In this document: positions 43,901 through 52,986 of the stretch, in pieces
Position numbering within the stretch: position 1 is the stretch's first letter
How the letters are laid out: every line of letters begins with the position of its first letter
Source of the DNA: JAAEKA01 sp049299095
Lineage (GTDB): Bacteria > Chloroflexota > Anaerolineae > JAAEKA01
NCBI GenBank assembly: GCA_049299095.1
Contig: JBAQWV010000065.1
Span: 1-64,000 of the forward strand
Length of the DNA: 64,000 bases
Direction of reading: 5' to 3'
The notes under the pieces: generated by a model
The model's input: the letters and a program-made list of their open reading frames with translations, nothing else
The model's database searches: none
Told to the model about the DNA's origin: nothing
Made by a program: the position numbers and the translations under genes

Positions 43901-44423
43901 CATGTTCTCCCTGATGCCATACGAAAATTCGTTGGTGGTGCTACGCCTGAATGGCCCGCAGTTGAAGGACATTCTGGAGCGCGCCTATCGCAACTACTAC
44001 TACTACAAGTATGTGACCAACGCTGGCGGCTACTCCTACTACACCACCTGTATGCTGACCACTGACAGCGGCAATCAGATCACCTATCGCGATCAGTATC
44101 CCCAGTTGCCGAGCGGCAACAACGTTGTTTCGCTGGTGGTGAACGGCGAGCCGATTGACTTCACCGATGCTGACACCTACTATCGCGTCTCAACGGTGAA
44201 CTATCTGGCTGCCGGATCATGCAACTTTAACAACAACGGCGTTAGCTTGTGGCCGCTCAACCAGATCACCAACGACACGCAGTACTATGTGCGCGATGCG
44301 GTGATCAACTATGTACAGGCACAGACTGCACCGATCTCGCCGGCTATTGAAGGACGCGTGAATTTTATGCACGGGTATCAGTCATTCTTCCCGTTGATGA
44401 TAAAAAATTCCTCTGCGCGCTAA
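40953..44423 (+). CDS. Secreted tandem double 5'-nucleotidase (UshA-like, two modules)
   Basis: 1156 aa. Signal peptide (residues 1-42), then two complete metallophosphatase plus 5-nucleotidase C-terminal modules. Module 1 (about 48-565): HTNDFHG (54-60), GNHEFDWG, GGHSHTDL. Module 2 (about 580-1140): HHNDSHG (586-592), GNHEYNFG, GGHSHTDP. Both modules keep metal ligands and should hydrolyse extracellular nucleotides, giving nucleosides and phosphate. The final YQSFFPLMIKNSS resembles C-terminal sorting-like tails seen in secreted Chloroflexota proteins (from memory). AAGGAGGA precedes the ATG; a GTG at 40923 is a less likely start. Confidence 0.92.
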   Translation: MSLLSRRVLSFSLATSLALLAMLVLLLAAGVLSMPVALAGPAQPDDVATITILHTNDFHGNLEPAGSNPGMARAAQVIKTVRNEVGADNVALMDAGDIMQGTLLSNLFDGESTIDIYNSLGYDVATLGNHEFDWGQTPLISRTMQADFPFVAANLVVNNTGNCATAGWTPASFVSPWITMTVGAPGNQAVLGIIGVTSTETPYITIASATEGLCFKDPAASITHYYQQVQDAGADAIIVLSHLGYADGGYGYGFPVYGDQTLAHKLVTAGAPVALIIGGHSHTDLAAATVVDGVTVVQAHYAGRKVGRATLTINKTTGNVAVTWQRLTVSTTGDQDAATAARIAQWANDPWYQSEINRVVGYTNVSITRDYNGDSLMGAFVNDAIYNDLNNDATDDNDVDIVFNNAGGLRADIVTNGQTPFTLTHGILYSVLPFGNATVVGDITGDKIVDLLNQSATLFKGALQVSGIRYNFYRYSDTLPGPQPWAWGAYGIQVKNRTTGAWEPLQIDHTYRIATNEFLAPAGQDGYSAFKYVTNISYWGDMLDGVERWVADTYTPEAPYAGALDGRIARNGTDSGGAVLPVTVLHHNDSHGNLYKGRTVGFTQLATLIKQERAHNPTRTILVNAGDQIQGDAMMYYYKTAPMGVGADGRPLPAELTVHPMMAVMNQMAYTAWTIGNHEYNFGKDVFTSVLGQSTAPVLQANVSDDGRYGISDVPVKPYTVFSLPDRSNGDLRVAILGIGNHRIPNYELPSNIVGLTFSNPISKAMELAPLLDSANDAVIALTHIGFTGNPSSVEVDANVDTELAAMTPGIDAVIGGHSHTDPTRQTSASGPYLYLPAFVAGPNNTPVIVSQANRYNTYLGELVLGLLPKSYGGYEVVARAGRSIKVEMTTPEDPAIKAVVAPYINFLTTYTTTVIGQTTVPLDALSGFTQETNAGNLQADASVWELGSHEIQVDFHLSGAMTNRKIADAATPQAPVSLIVNDMFSLMPYENSLVVLRLNGPQLKDILERAYRNYYYYKYVTNAGGYSYYTTCMLTTDSGNQITYRDQYPQLPSGNNVVSLVVNGEPIDFTDADTYYRVSTVNYLAAGSCNFNNNGVSLWPLNQITNDTQYYVRDAVINYVQAQTAPISPAIEGRVNFMHGYQSFFPLMIKNSSAR

Positions 44424-44439
44424 CTGTAGCTAAACCTTG

Positions 44440-44487
44440 CCAGGGGTGCAAGATGGTGTTTTACCACTCTCTTGCACTCCTGGCTTC
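44440..44487 (+). terminator. Terminator of the double nucleotidase
   Basis: Stem GCCAGGGGTGCAAGA (44440-44454) with TCTTGCACTCCTGGC (44469-44483), then TTCTTTG. Confidence 0.8.
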
Positions 44488-44534
44488 TTTGTCAGGGATA
44501 TTCGTTCAGATAAACCGCGCCAGGAGCCATAGCC

Positions 44535-45428
44535 ATGATCGAAGTGATTGATCTCAATTTTCAAGGCCAGCCGGGCATCATCGCCAGCTACGTGCTGCGC
44601 GGGCCGTCCGGCGTTGCCCTTGTGGAAACCGGCCCGGCCACGACTTACGCCACGCTGCTGGCCGGACTGGCGCGGCTGGGCATCGCCCCAGCGCAGGTGA
44701 CCGACATCCTGGTCACCCACATTCACCTCGACCACGCGGGCGCGGCGGGCTGGCTGGCACGAGAAACCGGCGCCACTGTGCATGTCCACACGGTTGGCGC
44801 GCCACATCTGGCCGATCCCAGCAAGCTGCTGGCGTCAGCCAAGCGCATTTACCTCGACGATATGGATCGCTTGTGGGGCGAAACCATCCCCGTGCCCGCC
44901 GCGCAGGTACACGCCTTGCAAGATGGCGACAGCGTGGAAGCAGCCGGGCTGCGGCTGACCGCGCTGGACACCCCGGGCCATGCCTGGCATCATATGGCCT
45001 ACCTGCTTGACGGGGTGTGCTTCACTGGCGACGTGGCCGCGGTGAGTTTCCCCGGCCTGCGCCATGTGCGCGTGCCCACGCCGCCCCCAGAAATTGACCT
45101 GGGTGTTTGGCGCAACAGCCTGCAACGCCTGCGCGCAGCCCATCCCGACCACCTCTATCCGACGCATTTCGGCCCGCTGGAGGGCGATACCCTCGCGCAC
45201 TTGCAGCGCGTGGAAGAGGAAGTCAGCGCGGACGCGGCCTTCGTGCGCGAACGCTGGCAAGCTGGCTGGTCGAACGAGGCAATGATCGCGGCCTTCAAAC
45301 CCTGGGCCGCCGCCCGCGCCGCCGCAGCTGGAGTTGGCGCCGCCGACATCGAACGCTTTGAGCTGATTGTGCCGTCGGAGATGTGTGTACAGGGGTTGGC
45401 GCGCTATTGGCAGAAGCAAAGCGGCTAA
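44535..45428 (+). CDS. MBL-fold metallohydrolase
   Basis: 297 aa. Metal motif THIHLDHAG plus H at PGHAWHH and the D in FTGDVAAV, followed by a C-terminal helical extension (from about 210). The family is broad (glyoxalase II, lactonases, others); the substrate is unknown. AGGAG precedes the ATG by 11 nt. Confidence 0.9.
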   Translation: MIEVIDLNFQGQPGIIASYVLRGPSGVALVETGPATTYATLLAGLARLGIAPAQVTDILVTHIHLDHAGAAGWLARETGATVHVHTVGAPHLADPSKLLASAKRIYLDDMDRLWGETIPVPAAQVHALQDGDSVEAAGLRLTALDTPGHAWHHMAYLLDGVCFTGDVAAVSFPGLRHVRVPTPPPEIDLGVWRNSLQRLRAAHPDHLYPTHFGPLEGDTLAHLQRVEEEVSADAAFVRERWQAGWSNEAMIAAFKPWAAARAAAAGVGAADIERFELIVPSEMCVQGLARYWQKQSG

Positions 45429-45533
45429 GCGCAGCCAGCCTGCGAAATCCACCCTCCCGATGCCACTGGGCGGGACGCCGCGTAGATCAAATCGGTCAGA
45501 CCTTGAGCGCGTAATACCCTCTCCTCGTGAATC

Positions 45534-45564
45534 AAAAAGGCACGGACCATGTCCGTGCCTTTTT
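45534..45564. terminator. Bidirectional terminator between MBL hydrolase and pheT
   Basis: AAAAA then GGCACGGAC, loop CAT, GTCCGTGCC, TTTTT: a symmetrical hairpin with A-tract and T-tract, serving both converging genes. Confidence 0.92.
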
Positions 45565-45576
45565 CGTCAGTTCAAC

Positions 45577-48231
45577 CTAGCTGCGCAGTTCGGCGTTCAC
45601 CGTCTGCGCCAGCCGGGCCACAATGCGTCGCCGCACCTTTTCGATGTCCGCGTCCTTCAGCGTCTTGTCGTCCGCCTGATAGGTCAGCGCGTAGGCCAGG
45701 CTCTTCTTGCCCGCCGGAACCTGCTTGCCGCGGTACACATCGAACAACGTCACCGCGCGCAGCAGGTTGCCGCCACCCTGGCGGATCGCCTGCTCGACCT
45801 GTTCGGCAGTCACGCTTTCGTCCACCAGGATCGCCAGGTCTTCTTTGACTGCGGGGAAATTGCTCAACGGCTGCATGGTGCGACGCTGGGCAGCCGTCGC
45901 CACCAGCGGAGCCAGCCGCAGTTCGCCCACTACCGCACGCTGATCGGGTAGATCAAATGCGTTGCGCACCGCGGGGTGCAGCTCACCGAACGCGCCAATG
46001 GCTTCGCCGCGCAGCAGCACCGTGGCCGCACGCGGGCCGAACAGCGGATGCGCCAGCGGCTCAAAGCGCACCTCCGCCAATAGCCCCTGCCGGTCCAGCA
46101 GCTCTTCGACGACACCCTTCATGTCAAAGAAGTCCAGCAAATCATCATTGCGGTTCAGCCATGCGCCCGCTTCGCGAGGACCAGCCAATGCCAGCCCCAC
46201 CATCTCCGGCTCGTCGGGCAGCATTTCACCTGCGACCGGCCAGAAAACCTTGCCGATTTCGAACAGTGCCACGCGGCCCACTGTGCGTAGATTGCCCGCC
46301 AACGCCAGCGCCATGCTGCCCGTCAGCGTCGAACGCAGCCGGTCGGCCTGCGGCGTCAGCGGATTTTCCAGCCGTACCAGTTCCGCCGGGTTGAGGATCA
46401 ACGGCAACTGCGGCGCGTCCGTGCTGGCCGGGGTCAAACGCTGCGCCGGCAGAGGGGCATAGGCCGGCTCGCTCTGCGCGGCCAGCAACTTGCGGTTCAG
46501 GTCAGCCCCGATCAGCGCGTAACTGATGCTGTCTTGCAAGCCCGCCGCGGCCAGGATCGTGCGCACCCGCTCGCGACCCTCCAGCGTCCAGTTGCGCCAT
46601 TGCGGGGGTAGCGCGTCGTCCATCAGCGTGGTCGGCAGCGTGTCATAGCCGATGATACGCACGATTTCCTCGATCAAGTCGGCGGGAATGGCCACATCCA
46701 GGCGGAACCAGGGCGCAGTCACGCGCAGCTCCTCGTTGGCAGTGCGCGTGACACCGAATTCCAGCCGTTGCAGGATATCGGTAACCTGCTCCACCGGCAC
46801 AGCCATGCCGAGGATGCGCTCGACTTCCGCCGCGCTGATCGCCACCACCGCGCTCTGCTGCGGCAGCGGATAGGCATCTATCACGCCCTCCACCACCACG
46901 CCACCGGCCAGTTCGCTCATCAGGCGGGCGCAGCAATGCCCGCCCGGTACCACCATTTCCGGCGAGATGCCCTTGCTGAAGCGTGCGGTGGCCTCGCTGG
47001 GCAGGCGCAACGCCTGCGACGTGCGGCGATTGTTGATATAATCGAAGCTGGCAGCTTCCAGCAGCACATGACGGGTCGCGTCGCTGACCTCGGTGTCAAG
47101 ACCGCCCATCACGCCACCCACAGCAATCGGTCCCAGCGTATCGGTAATCATCAGCATGTCACGCGTCAGCTTGCGCTCGACACCGTCCAGCGTAGTCATG
47201 GTTTCGCCCTCGCGGGCGCGGCGCATGATGATGGTGGGCAGGGTGGATGGATCGGTTGCCTGCTCGGCGCGCTGCACCAGTTTGTCATAGTCGAAAGCGT
47301 GCGTAGGCTGGCCCCATTCCAGCATCACGTAGTTGGTTGCATCCACCACGTTGCTGATGGGCCGCACGCCGGCCTTGCGCAGGCGATCCTGCACCCAGTG
47401 CGGCGATGGGCCGATCTGTACATCGCGAATCAGGGTGGCCGTGTAGCGCGGGCACAGATCGGGGTCTTCGATCACGATGCGGGCAAACGGCTCTGCGGGC
47501 GGCTGCGGCCGCGGCATGTCTTCGGGGCGGATAATGCCTGCAAGTGCGGCCAGTTCAGGCTGTGTGCGCTTCAGCGGACGCTGATAGAGCGCGGCCACCT
47601 CGCGCGCTACACCGATGATGTTCAGGTCGCGCGCCAGGTTGGGGGTCAAGTCCATCTCCAGCACCGCGTCGCCCAGGTAATCGGCCAGCGGCATACCCAC
47701 GGGCGCGTCTGCGGGAAGCAGAATAATGCCTTCGTGTTCTTCGCTGATGCCCAGCTCGCGCTCGGAGCAGGCCATCCCCTCCGACTGGATGCCGCGGATC
47801 TTGCCCGCCTTGAGTACCGTGGTCTTGTACTCGTCCGCGTACGGGTCGAGCAGTCGCGCACCGACTGTGGCGAATGCTATTTTCAGGCCGCGGTCGCCGG
47901 GGTGCAGGTTGGGCGCGCCGGTGATGATGGTCATCGGCTTTGGTCCGCCGTATTCCACCGTAGCCAGCAGCAGCCGGTCGGCGTCGGGATGGCGTTCGGT
48001 GTTGAGAATCTCGCCTACGAACAGTTTGTCACGCTGCCAGGGCAGCCCGTCCGCCTCACCCATGCGCTCCGGGGGCACATGATAGCGCGGCGACGGGTTC
48101 AAGCCAATCCAGCGGATATGTTCGACCTCCAGCCCGGCCAGCGTCAGCCGCTCGGCCAACTCAACCGGATCGAGATCGCGCACATCCACGAAATCATTTA
48201 GCCAGGATAAAGGAACGCGTATGACGGTCAT
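45577..48231 (-). CDS. pheT: Phenylalanyl-tRNA synthetase beta subunit
   Basis: 884 aa, longer than the usual 800. Starts MTVIRVPLSWLNDFVDV at 48231; frame upstream of this is an unrelated continuation into the pheS region. Contains the tRNA-binding EMAP-like domain (about 45-150: ILNTERHPDADRLLLATVEYGG), B3/B4 editing domain, B5 domain (SAAEVERILG), a catalytic-like core and the C-terminal ferredoxin-like anticodon domain (NFPAVKEDLAILVD). Partner of PheS; 100 bp downstream of it. Confidence 0.96.
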   Translation of the reverse strand: MTVIRVPLSWLNDFVDVRDLDPVELAERLTLAGLEVEHIRWIGLNPSPRYHVPPERMGEADGLPWQRDKLFVGEILNTERHPDADRLLLATVEYGGPKPMTIITGAPNLHPGDRGLKIAFATVGARLLDPYADEYKTTVLKAGKIRGIQSEGMACSERELGISEEHEGIILLPADAPVGMPLADYLGDAVLEMDLTPNLARDLNIIGVAREVAALYQRPLKRTQPELAALAGIIRPEDMPRPQPPAEPFARIVIEDPDLCPRYTATLIRDVQIGPSPHWVQDRLRKAGVRPISNVVDATNYVMLEWGQPTHAFDYDKLVQRAEQATDPSTLPTIIMRRAREGETMTTLDGVERKLTRDMLMITDTLGPIAVGGVMGGLDTEVSDATRHVLLEAASFDYINNRRTSQALRLPSEATARFSKGISPEMVVPGGHCCARLMSELAGGVVVEGVIDAYPLPQQSAVVAISAAEVERILGMAVPVEQVTDILQRLEFGVTRTANEELRVTAPWFRLDVAIPADLIEEIVRIIGYDTLPTTLMDDALPPQWRNWTLEGRERVRTILAAAGLQDSISYALIGADLNRKLLAAQSEPAYAPLPAQRLTPASTDAPQLPLILNPAELVRLENPLTPQADRLRSTLTGSMALALAGNLRTVGRVALFEIGKVFWPVAGEMLPDEPEMVGLALAGPREAGAWLNRNDDLLDFFDMKGVVEELLDRQGLLAEVRFEPLAHPLFGPRAATVLLRGEAIGAFGELHPAVRNAFDLPDQRAVVGELRLAPLVATAAQRRTMQPLSNFPAVKEDLAILVDESVTAEQVEQAIRQGGGNLLRAVTLFDVYRGKQVPAGKKSLAYALTYQADDKTLKDADIEKVRRRIVARLAQTVNAELRS

Positions 48232-48331
48232 TGATGCCTCATAAGATAGTGAGATAATACGACAGTGAGCTGGTGCAATGAGGTGATGAAGCACCCTGTC
48301 ACTTGTCTCCTTATCTCCTTGTTTACTTGTC

Positions 48332-49360
48332 CTATCCAAACTGCGCCAGGAAGCGCAGGTCGTCGGCGAAGAAGTAGCGAATGTCGGTGATGCCGTGCTT
48401 GAGCATAGTGATGCGTTCTGGCCCCATGCCAAAGGCAAAGCCTGACCATTCCGCAGGATCGTAGCCGCCGTTGCGCAGCACAACGGGATGCACCATGCCC
48501 GCGCCCATGATCTCCAGCCAGCCGGTGTACTTGCACACGCCGCAACCTTTGCCACCACATAAAATGCAGTCTACGTCGGCTTCAACGCTCGGTTCGGTGA
48601 AGGGGAAGTGCGAGCAGCGAAAGCGCAGCCGTCGCCCCGCACCGTAGAGCTGATTGGCAAACTCAACGATAACGCCCTTCAGATCGGCCATCGTGATATG
48701 CCGGCCAATCGCCAGTCCCTCGACCTGATGGAACATCATCTCGGAGCGCGCGGTTACCTGTTCGTAGCGATAGCACATGCCGGGGAGGATTACGCGGATG
48801 GGCTGGTCGGGGCCGAGAGCCTGCATAGCGTGAACCTGGCCGGGGCTGGTGTGCGTGCGCAAGATCACGCCGGGCTTGGTGGTGTAGAAGGTGTCCCACA
48901 TGTCGCGCGCCGGGTGGCCGGGCGGCATGTTGAGCAGCTCGAAATTGTACTGGTCGGTTTCCACATCGCGACTGGTGTAAACCTGAAATCCCATGGACGC
49001 GAAGATCGAAGTGATCTCGCGCAGGGTCTGGTTGCTGGGGTGGATGCCGCTGGTTTGCGGGCGCCGCCCAGGCAATGTAACGTCAATGCCTTCCGCGGCC
49101 AGCTCGCTGGCCAGTTTGGCCTGCGCTACAGCTTGCTGACGCTCCTCGAAAGCCGCGGTCAGTTCGTTTTTGAGGACATTGGCGGCCTGGCCAAAGGCTG
49201 GACGTTCGGCCGGTGACAGTTCGGGGATCGCCTTCATCAGCTCCAGCACCTGGCCTTTGCGGCCCAGATACTGGATGCGCCAGGCTTCCAGCGCATCGGC
49301 GCTGCCCGCCACGGCCAGACCATCCAGTGCTTCCGTGCGTAGCTTGTTCAGATCGTGCAT
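48332..49360 (-). CDS. pheS: Phenylalanyl-tRNA synthetase alpha subunit
   Basis: 342 aa class II aminoacyl-tRNA synthetase subunit. N-terminal coiled-coil (1-90), then motif 1 region HPSNQTLREITSIFASMGF, motif 2 LPGMCYRYEQVTARSEMMFHQVEG and motif 3 FAFGMGPERITMLKHG. The insert CILCGGKGCGVC carries four cysteines as in some bacterial PheS, probably metal-binding. Start MHDLNKLR at 49360. Controlled by the T-box leader upstream. Confidence 0.97.
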   Translation of the reverse strand: MHDLNKLRTEALDGLAVAGSADALEAWRIQYLGRKGQVLELMKAIPELSPAERPAFGQAANVLKNELTAAFEERQQAVAQAKLASELAAEGIDVTLPGRRPQTSGIHPSNQTLREITSIFASMGFQVYTSRDVETDQYNFELLNMPPGHPARDMWDTFYTTKPGVILRTHTSPGQVHAMQALGPDQPIRVILPGMCYRYEQVTARSEMMFHQVEGLAIGRHITMADLKGVIVEFANQLYGAGRRLRFRCSHFPFTEPSVEADVDCILCGGKGCGVCKYTGWLEIMGAGMVHPVVLRNGGYDPAEWSGFAFGMGPERITMLKHGITDIRYFFADDLRFLAQFG

Positions 49361-49401
49361 AGTAGCTCCTGAAGCGCGGGCAGGTGTGTTGCCCGCTGCA
49401 T

Positions 49402-49440
49402 AAAAAATACCCACGTCTCCCATCAGGGACGAGACGTGGG
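49402..49440 (-). terminator. T-box leader terminator
   Basis: On the minus strand CCCACGTCTC pairs with GAGACGTGGG around a short loop, followed by TATTTTTT. It ends the pheST leader when uncharged tRNA is absent. Confidence 0.9.
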
Positions 49441-49700
49441 TCACAGTTCGCGGTACCACCCTGTTTCCTCACACGCACGCGTGCAAGGCACTTACTCCGA
49501 CACGCGACAGCGCGTATCAGTCGCCCGATAACGGCGGGCCGCCGGTGTGGACTACTTTGCTTGTCAGTAGTAAGAAGTAAAGAGAAGAACACTCTTTACT
49601 CCTGACGAGCCAGTTCACCCATCAGCTCGGGAGGGAATTTCAGCGGGCTTTGGCTTGGCCGGGCTTGCAGCGACCTGTGCAGGCCGCCCGACCTCTCTGG
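49402..49700 (-). promoter_or_regulatory. T-box riboswitch leader of pheST
   Basis: The minus strand reads AGGGTGGTACCGCG (49449-49462), the canonical T-box bulge pairing with the tRNA acceptor end, just upstream of the terminator. Further upstream, a stem CTCC/GGAG around a GGGTGAAC loop and a hairpin with GTCAG/CTGAC may form stem I. UUC triplets (Phe) occur in its 3' side (about 49570-49590), consistent with Phe specificity. The exact specifier position could not be fixed by eye. The 5' end is estimated. Confidence 0.92.
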
Positions 49701-49764
49701 CAGCGTCCCTTCGCGTACTTGTCTCCGTCATGGCTGTTGCGGGGATGTTCAGTTGGTGCGTGGC

Positions 49765-49793
49765 ATTATGCGGCAGTGCCGCGGTTTTGTCAA
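49765..49793 (-). promoter_or_regulatory. Near-consensus promoter of the pheST leader
   Basis: On the minus strand TTGACA (49788-49793), 17 bp, CATAAT (49765-49770). Predicted start about 49758, giving a leader of about 400 nt that includes the T-box. Confidence 0.7.
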
Positions 49794-50018
49794 ACGCGCG
49801 CTGGAAGCCTATGTGGTCGTGGTGAATCGAATAGTGATGATTGGAACGCATGTTCCTGTGTAACCCGATTGAATTCTGGTGAAAATGGGCCACTTGTGGT
49901 AAAATAACAGGGATGAAGACTCATCGCCTACCCTTTCAGGCGTCACCTCAAGCATAGCTTGCGGCAGCGATTGCCGCAGGCCCTGGGTGTCGCCTGATTT
50001 ATTCTTGCGAGTAATGGC

Positions 50019-51020
50019 GTGGAGAAAACCGCTGAACAACGCCCGCTGGGCTTGATTGATACACTTTCCGGTGGCTTCCGGGTGCTGCAACGGCGTCCCT
50101 GGCTGATGCTGCCCCCGCTCCTGCTGGATTTGTGGTTCTGGCTGGGGCCGCGCTGGTCTATTCAACCGCTGACGGACAGCTTGCTGCGCCTCTGGTCTGC
50201 GGACAACCTGCCCGCGGACTTGGCGCAGGTGGCCGAGCCATACCGCGAAGTGCTGACCGCGGCCGGTGGTCAGGTCAACCTGTGGTGGCTGATTGACAAC
50301 AACTCCGCCTGGCTGCGCATGGTGCTGCCGGGGTTGGCGAATCCAACCCATTTCGGCACGCTGCCGGCAGCCATGACCGCGTCTGCGCCTGCGTTGATTC
50401 TGTGGGCCATCGTAATGCTGCTGCTGGGCGTCGTGTTGGGCAGCCTGTTCCTGGTGGGCGTGGCGCGCGGCGTAGCCGGTGACACGGCCCAAGCCAGCCC
50501 GGCCAGCTTTTGGCTGGGCCGCACCGCCCGCACGATTGCGGTCGCCATCCTGTTCAGTCTGTTTTCGTTTGGCTTGCTGGTGTTGGGCAGTGTGTTGCTA
50601 TCGCTGGTCTTGACGCCGGTCTTTCTCGTTTCACCGCAGCTTGGTTCCGCGTTCACCAGCTTCGCGGCGCTGCTGATCGGCTGGCTGGTCGTCGTGGTCT
50701 ACATCCTGCTGTATTTCATGCTGGCCGCCGTGGTCAGCGACGGCGTCGGCCTATGGGCCGCGATGCAGCGCAGCTTTCGGCTGGTTTCCCGCAACTTCTG
50801 GCCCACGCTGGGCCTGCTGGTGCTGGTCACGTTGATCTTTTGGGGCTTTGACCTGATCTGGCAGCGGCTGGCGCTGGTCAGTCCCCTGGGCGTGGTGGCC
50901 GCCATCATCGGCAATGCCATACTGGTCACCGGCCTGACCGCGGCGCGCTTGATCTTTTATCAGCAGCGCAGCCGTCCTCAAGCGTTTGTGCGGACAGATG
51001 AAACGTCCGTTGTGTCTTAA
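50019..51020 (+). CDS. Polytopic membrane protein, unknown
   Basis: 333 aa, probably from a GTG start at 50019. Six or so hydrophobic segments (first about 27-45, others from 120 on), with an Ala/Gly/Leu-rich pattern like glycerophosphodiester phosphodiesterase membrane-domain or DUF975-type proteins. It precedes gyrB by 13 bp and is likely co-transcribed. Function unknown. Confidence 0.75.
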   Translation: MEKTAEQRPLGLIDTLSGGFRVLQRRPWLMLPPLLLDLWFWLGPRWSIQPLTDSLLRLWSADNLPADLAQVAEPYREVLTAAGGQVNLWWLIDNNSAWLRMVLPGLANPTHFGTLPAAMTASAPALILWAIVMLLLGVVLGSLFLVGVARGVAGDTAQASPASFWLGRTARTIAVAILFSLFSFGLLVLGSVLLSLVLTPVFLVSPQLGSAFTSFAALLIGWLVVVVYILLYFMLAAVVSDGVGLWAAMQRSFRLVSRNFWPTLGLLVLVTLIFWGFDLIWQRLALVSPLGVVAAIIGNAILVTGLTAARLIFYQQRSRPQAFVRTDETSVVS

Positions 51021-51033
51021 AGGAGTGTAGTTC

Positions 51034-52965
51034 GTGGCACCTAACAATCAGACTGTACAACCGGCTCAATACGACGCGAGTAATATCACTGTGCTAGAGG
51101 GCCTGGAGGCAGTGCGCCGCCGTCCTGGCATGTATATCGGCGGCACCGACGGCAAAGCCCTGCACCACATGGTGTACGAAGTGGTGGACAACGCCATTGA
51201 CGAGGCAATGGCCGGTGCGGCAAATACGATAACTGTGACGATCAACGCCGACGAAAGCATTAGCGTCAACGATAACGGCCGCGGTATCCCCGTTGGCATC
51301 CACGAGCAAACCGGCCTGTCTGCGCTGACGGTGGTGATGACCAAGCTGCACGCGGGTGGCAAGTTCGGTGGTGGCGGCTACAAGGTGTCCGGCGGCTTGC
51401 ACGGCGTCGGCGTCTCCGCGGTCAACGCATTATCGGAGTGGCTGGAAGTCGAAGTGCGCCGCGAGGGCAAGGTTTGGCGGCAGCGTTTCGAGCGTGGCGT
51501 GCCCGTTACCGCGGTGGAAGAGATCCGCAAGATGACCGCGGACGAGCCTACCGGCACGAAGGTAACCTTCCTGCGCGACACAACCATCTTCGAGGTGCTG
51601 GATTATCGCTACGATACGCTGCTGCAACGTTTCCGCGAGATGGCTTTCCTCACCCGCGGTGTGACGATCACCTTCAATGACCTGCGGGGCAAAGAGCCGC
51701 GCAGCACCACGTTTTACTTTGAAGGTGGCGTGCAGAGCTTTGTGCGCTATTTGAACAAGAACCGCGAGGTGTTGCACGACCCGATCTACATCGAGCGCGA
51801 GATCGAGGGCGTGTTGATCGAAGCCGCGGTGCAGTACACCGATGGCTACAACGAATCGACTTACACCTTCGCCAACACCATCAACACCCCCGACGGCGGC
51901 AGTCACCTGACCGGCCTGCGCGCGGCGCTGACCCGCACAGTCAACGACTATGCGCGCAAGCAAAGCATGTTGAAGGATAACGAAGCCGGCTTCACCGCAG
52001 ATGACACGCGCGAGGGCCTGACCGCCATCGTCAGCGTCAAGCTGCCTGATCCGCAGTTTGAAAGCCAGACCAAGGTCAAGCTGCTGAACGCCGAAGTCAA
52101 AACCTACGTGCAGCAGGTGGTCGGTGAAGTGTTGACCGAGTGGATGGAAGGCAATCCGCGCGACGCCAAGAAGATCGTGGAAAAGTGCCAGACCAGCAGC
52201 CGCGCCCGCGATGCCATGCGCAAAGCGCGCGATCTGGTGATCCGCAAGAGCGCGCTGGAAAGCGCCACCCTGCCCGGCAAGCTGGCCGATTGCTCCGAAC
52301 GCAACCCCGCCAACTCTGAGTTATACATCGTGGAAGGCGACAGCGCCGGCGGCAGTGCCAAACAAGGCCGCGACCGCCGCTTCCAGGCCATCCTGCCGTT
52401 GCGCGGCAAGATCTTGAATGTGGAAAAGGCGCGGCTGGACAAGGCGCTGGCGAACAAGGAAATCCAGGCGCTGATTACCGCCCTGGGCATCGGCATCGGC
52501 GATCAGTTGAACGTCGAAAACCTGCGCTATGGCCGTGTGCTAATTATGACCGACGCAGACGTGGACGGCAGTCACATTCGCACGCTGCTGCTGACCTTTT
52601 TCTTCCGCTACATGGAGCCGCTGATTGCTGGTGGTCACCTGTACATTGCCCAGCCGCCGCTGTATCTGCTCAAATCGGGCAAGGAAGAGCAGTATGTTTA
52701 CACCGATGATGAGAAGGACCGCGTGATGAAACGCTGGAGCGGCAAAAAGGTGACGATCCAACGCTATAAGGGTTTGGGCGAGATGAACGCCGAACAATTG
52801 TGGGAAACCACCATGAACCCGGAAAAGCGTACGTTGCTGCAAGTGACCATCGAGGATGCAGCCGCGGCTGACCGCACCTTTGACATGCTGATGGGTTCCG
52901 CAGTGCCGCCGCGCAAGCGCTTTATCCAGACACATGCCAAGCAGGTACGCAATCTGGACGTGTAG
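51034..52965 (+). CDS. gyrB: DNA gyrase subunit B
   Basis: 643 aa type IIA topoisomerase ATPase subunit. GHKL motifs VVDNAIDEAMAG, DNGRGIPVGIHE and GGYKVSGGLHGVG; transducer; Toprim motifs EGDSAGGSAKQGRDR and DADVDGSHIRTLLL. GTG start with AAAGGAG upstream. ParE is a possible alternative, though the pattern and length favour GyrB. No gyrA in the window. Confidence 0.94.
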   Translation: MAPNNQTVQPAQYDASNITVLEGLEAVRRRPGMYIGGTDGKALHHMVYEVVDNAIDEAMAGAANTITVTINADESISVNDNGRGIPVGIHEQTGLSALTVVMTKLHAGGKFGGGGYKVSGGLHGVGVSAVNALSEWLEVEVRREGKVWRQRFERGVPVTAVEEIRKMTADEPTGTKVTFLRDTTIFEVLDYRYDTLLQRFREMAFLTRGVTITFNDLRGKEPRSTTFYFEGGVQSFVRYLNKNREVLHDPIYIEREIEGVLIEAAVQYTDGYNESTYTFANTINTPDGGSHLTGLRAALTRTVNDYARKQSMLKDNEAGFTADDTREGLTAIVSVKLPDPQFESQTKVKLLNAEVKTYVQQVVGEVLTEWMEGNPRDAKKIVEKCQTSSRARDAMRKARDLVIRKSALESATLPGKLADCSERNPANSELYIVEGDSAGGSAKQGRDRRFQAILPLRGKILNVEKARLDKALANKEIQALITALGIGIGDQLNVENLRYGRVLIMTDADVDGSHIRTLLLTFFFRYMEPLIAGGHLYIAQPPLYLLKSGKEEQYVYTDDEKDRVMKRWSGKKVTIQRYKGLGEMNAEQLWETTMNPEKRTLLQVTIEDAAAADRTFDMLMGSAVPPRKRFIQTHAKQVRNLDV

Positions 52966-52986
52966 CCAATCGGCCGTTGTCCATAG

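Noticed and set aside
46768..48201. Long antisense open frame (477 codons) opposite pheT
   Set aside because: His/Arg/Gln-rich shadow; the pheT frame is fully conserved here.
48232..48558. Possible 109-residue N-terminal extension of PheT
   Set aside because: It runs into the 3' end of pheS in another frame and has no similarity to PheT; the start at 48231 matches the family N-terminus.
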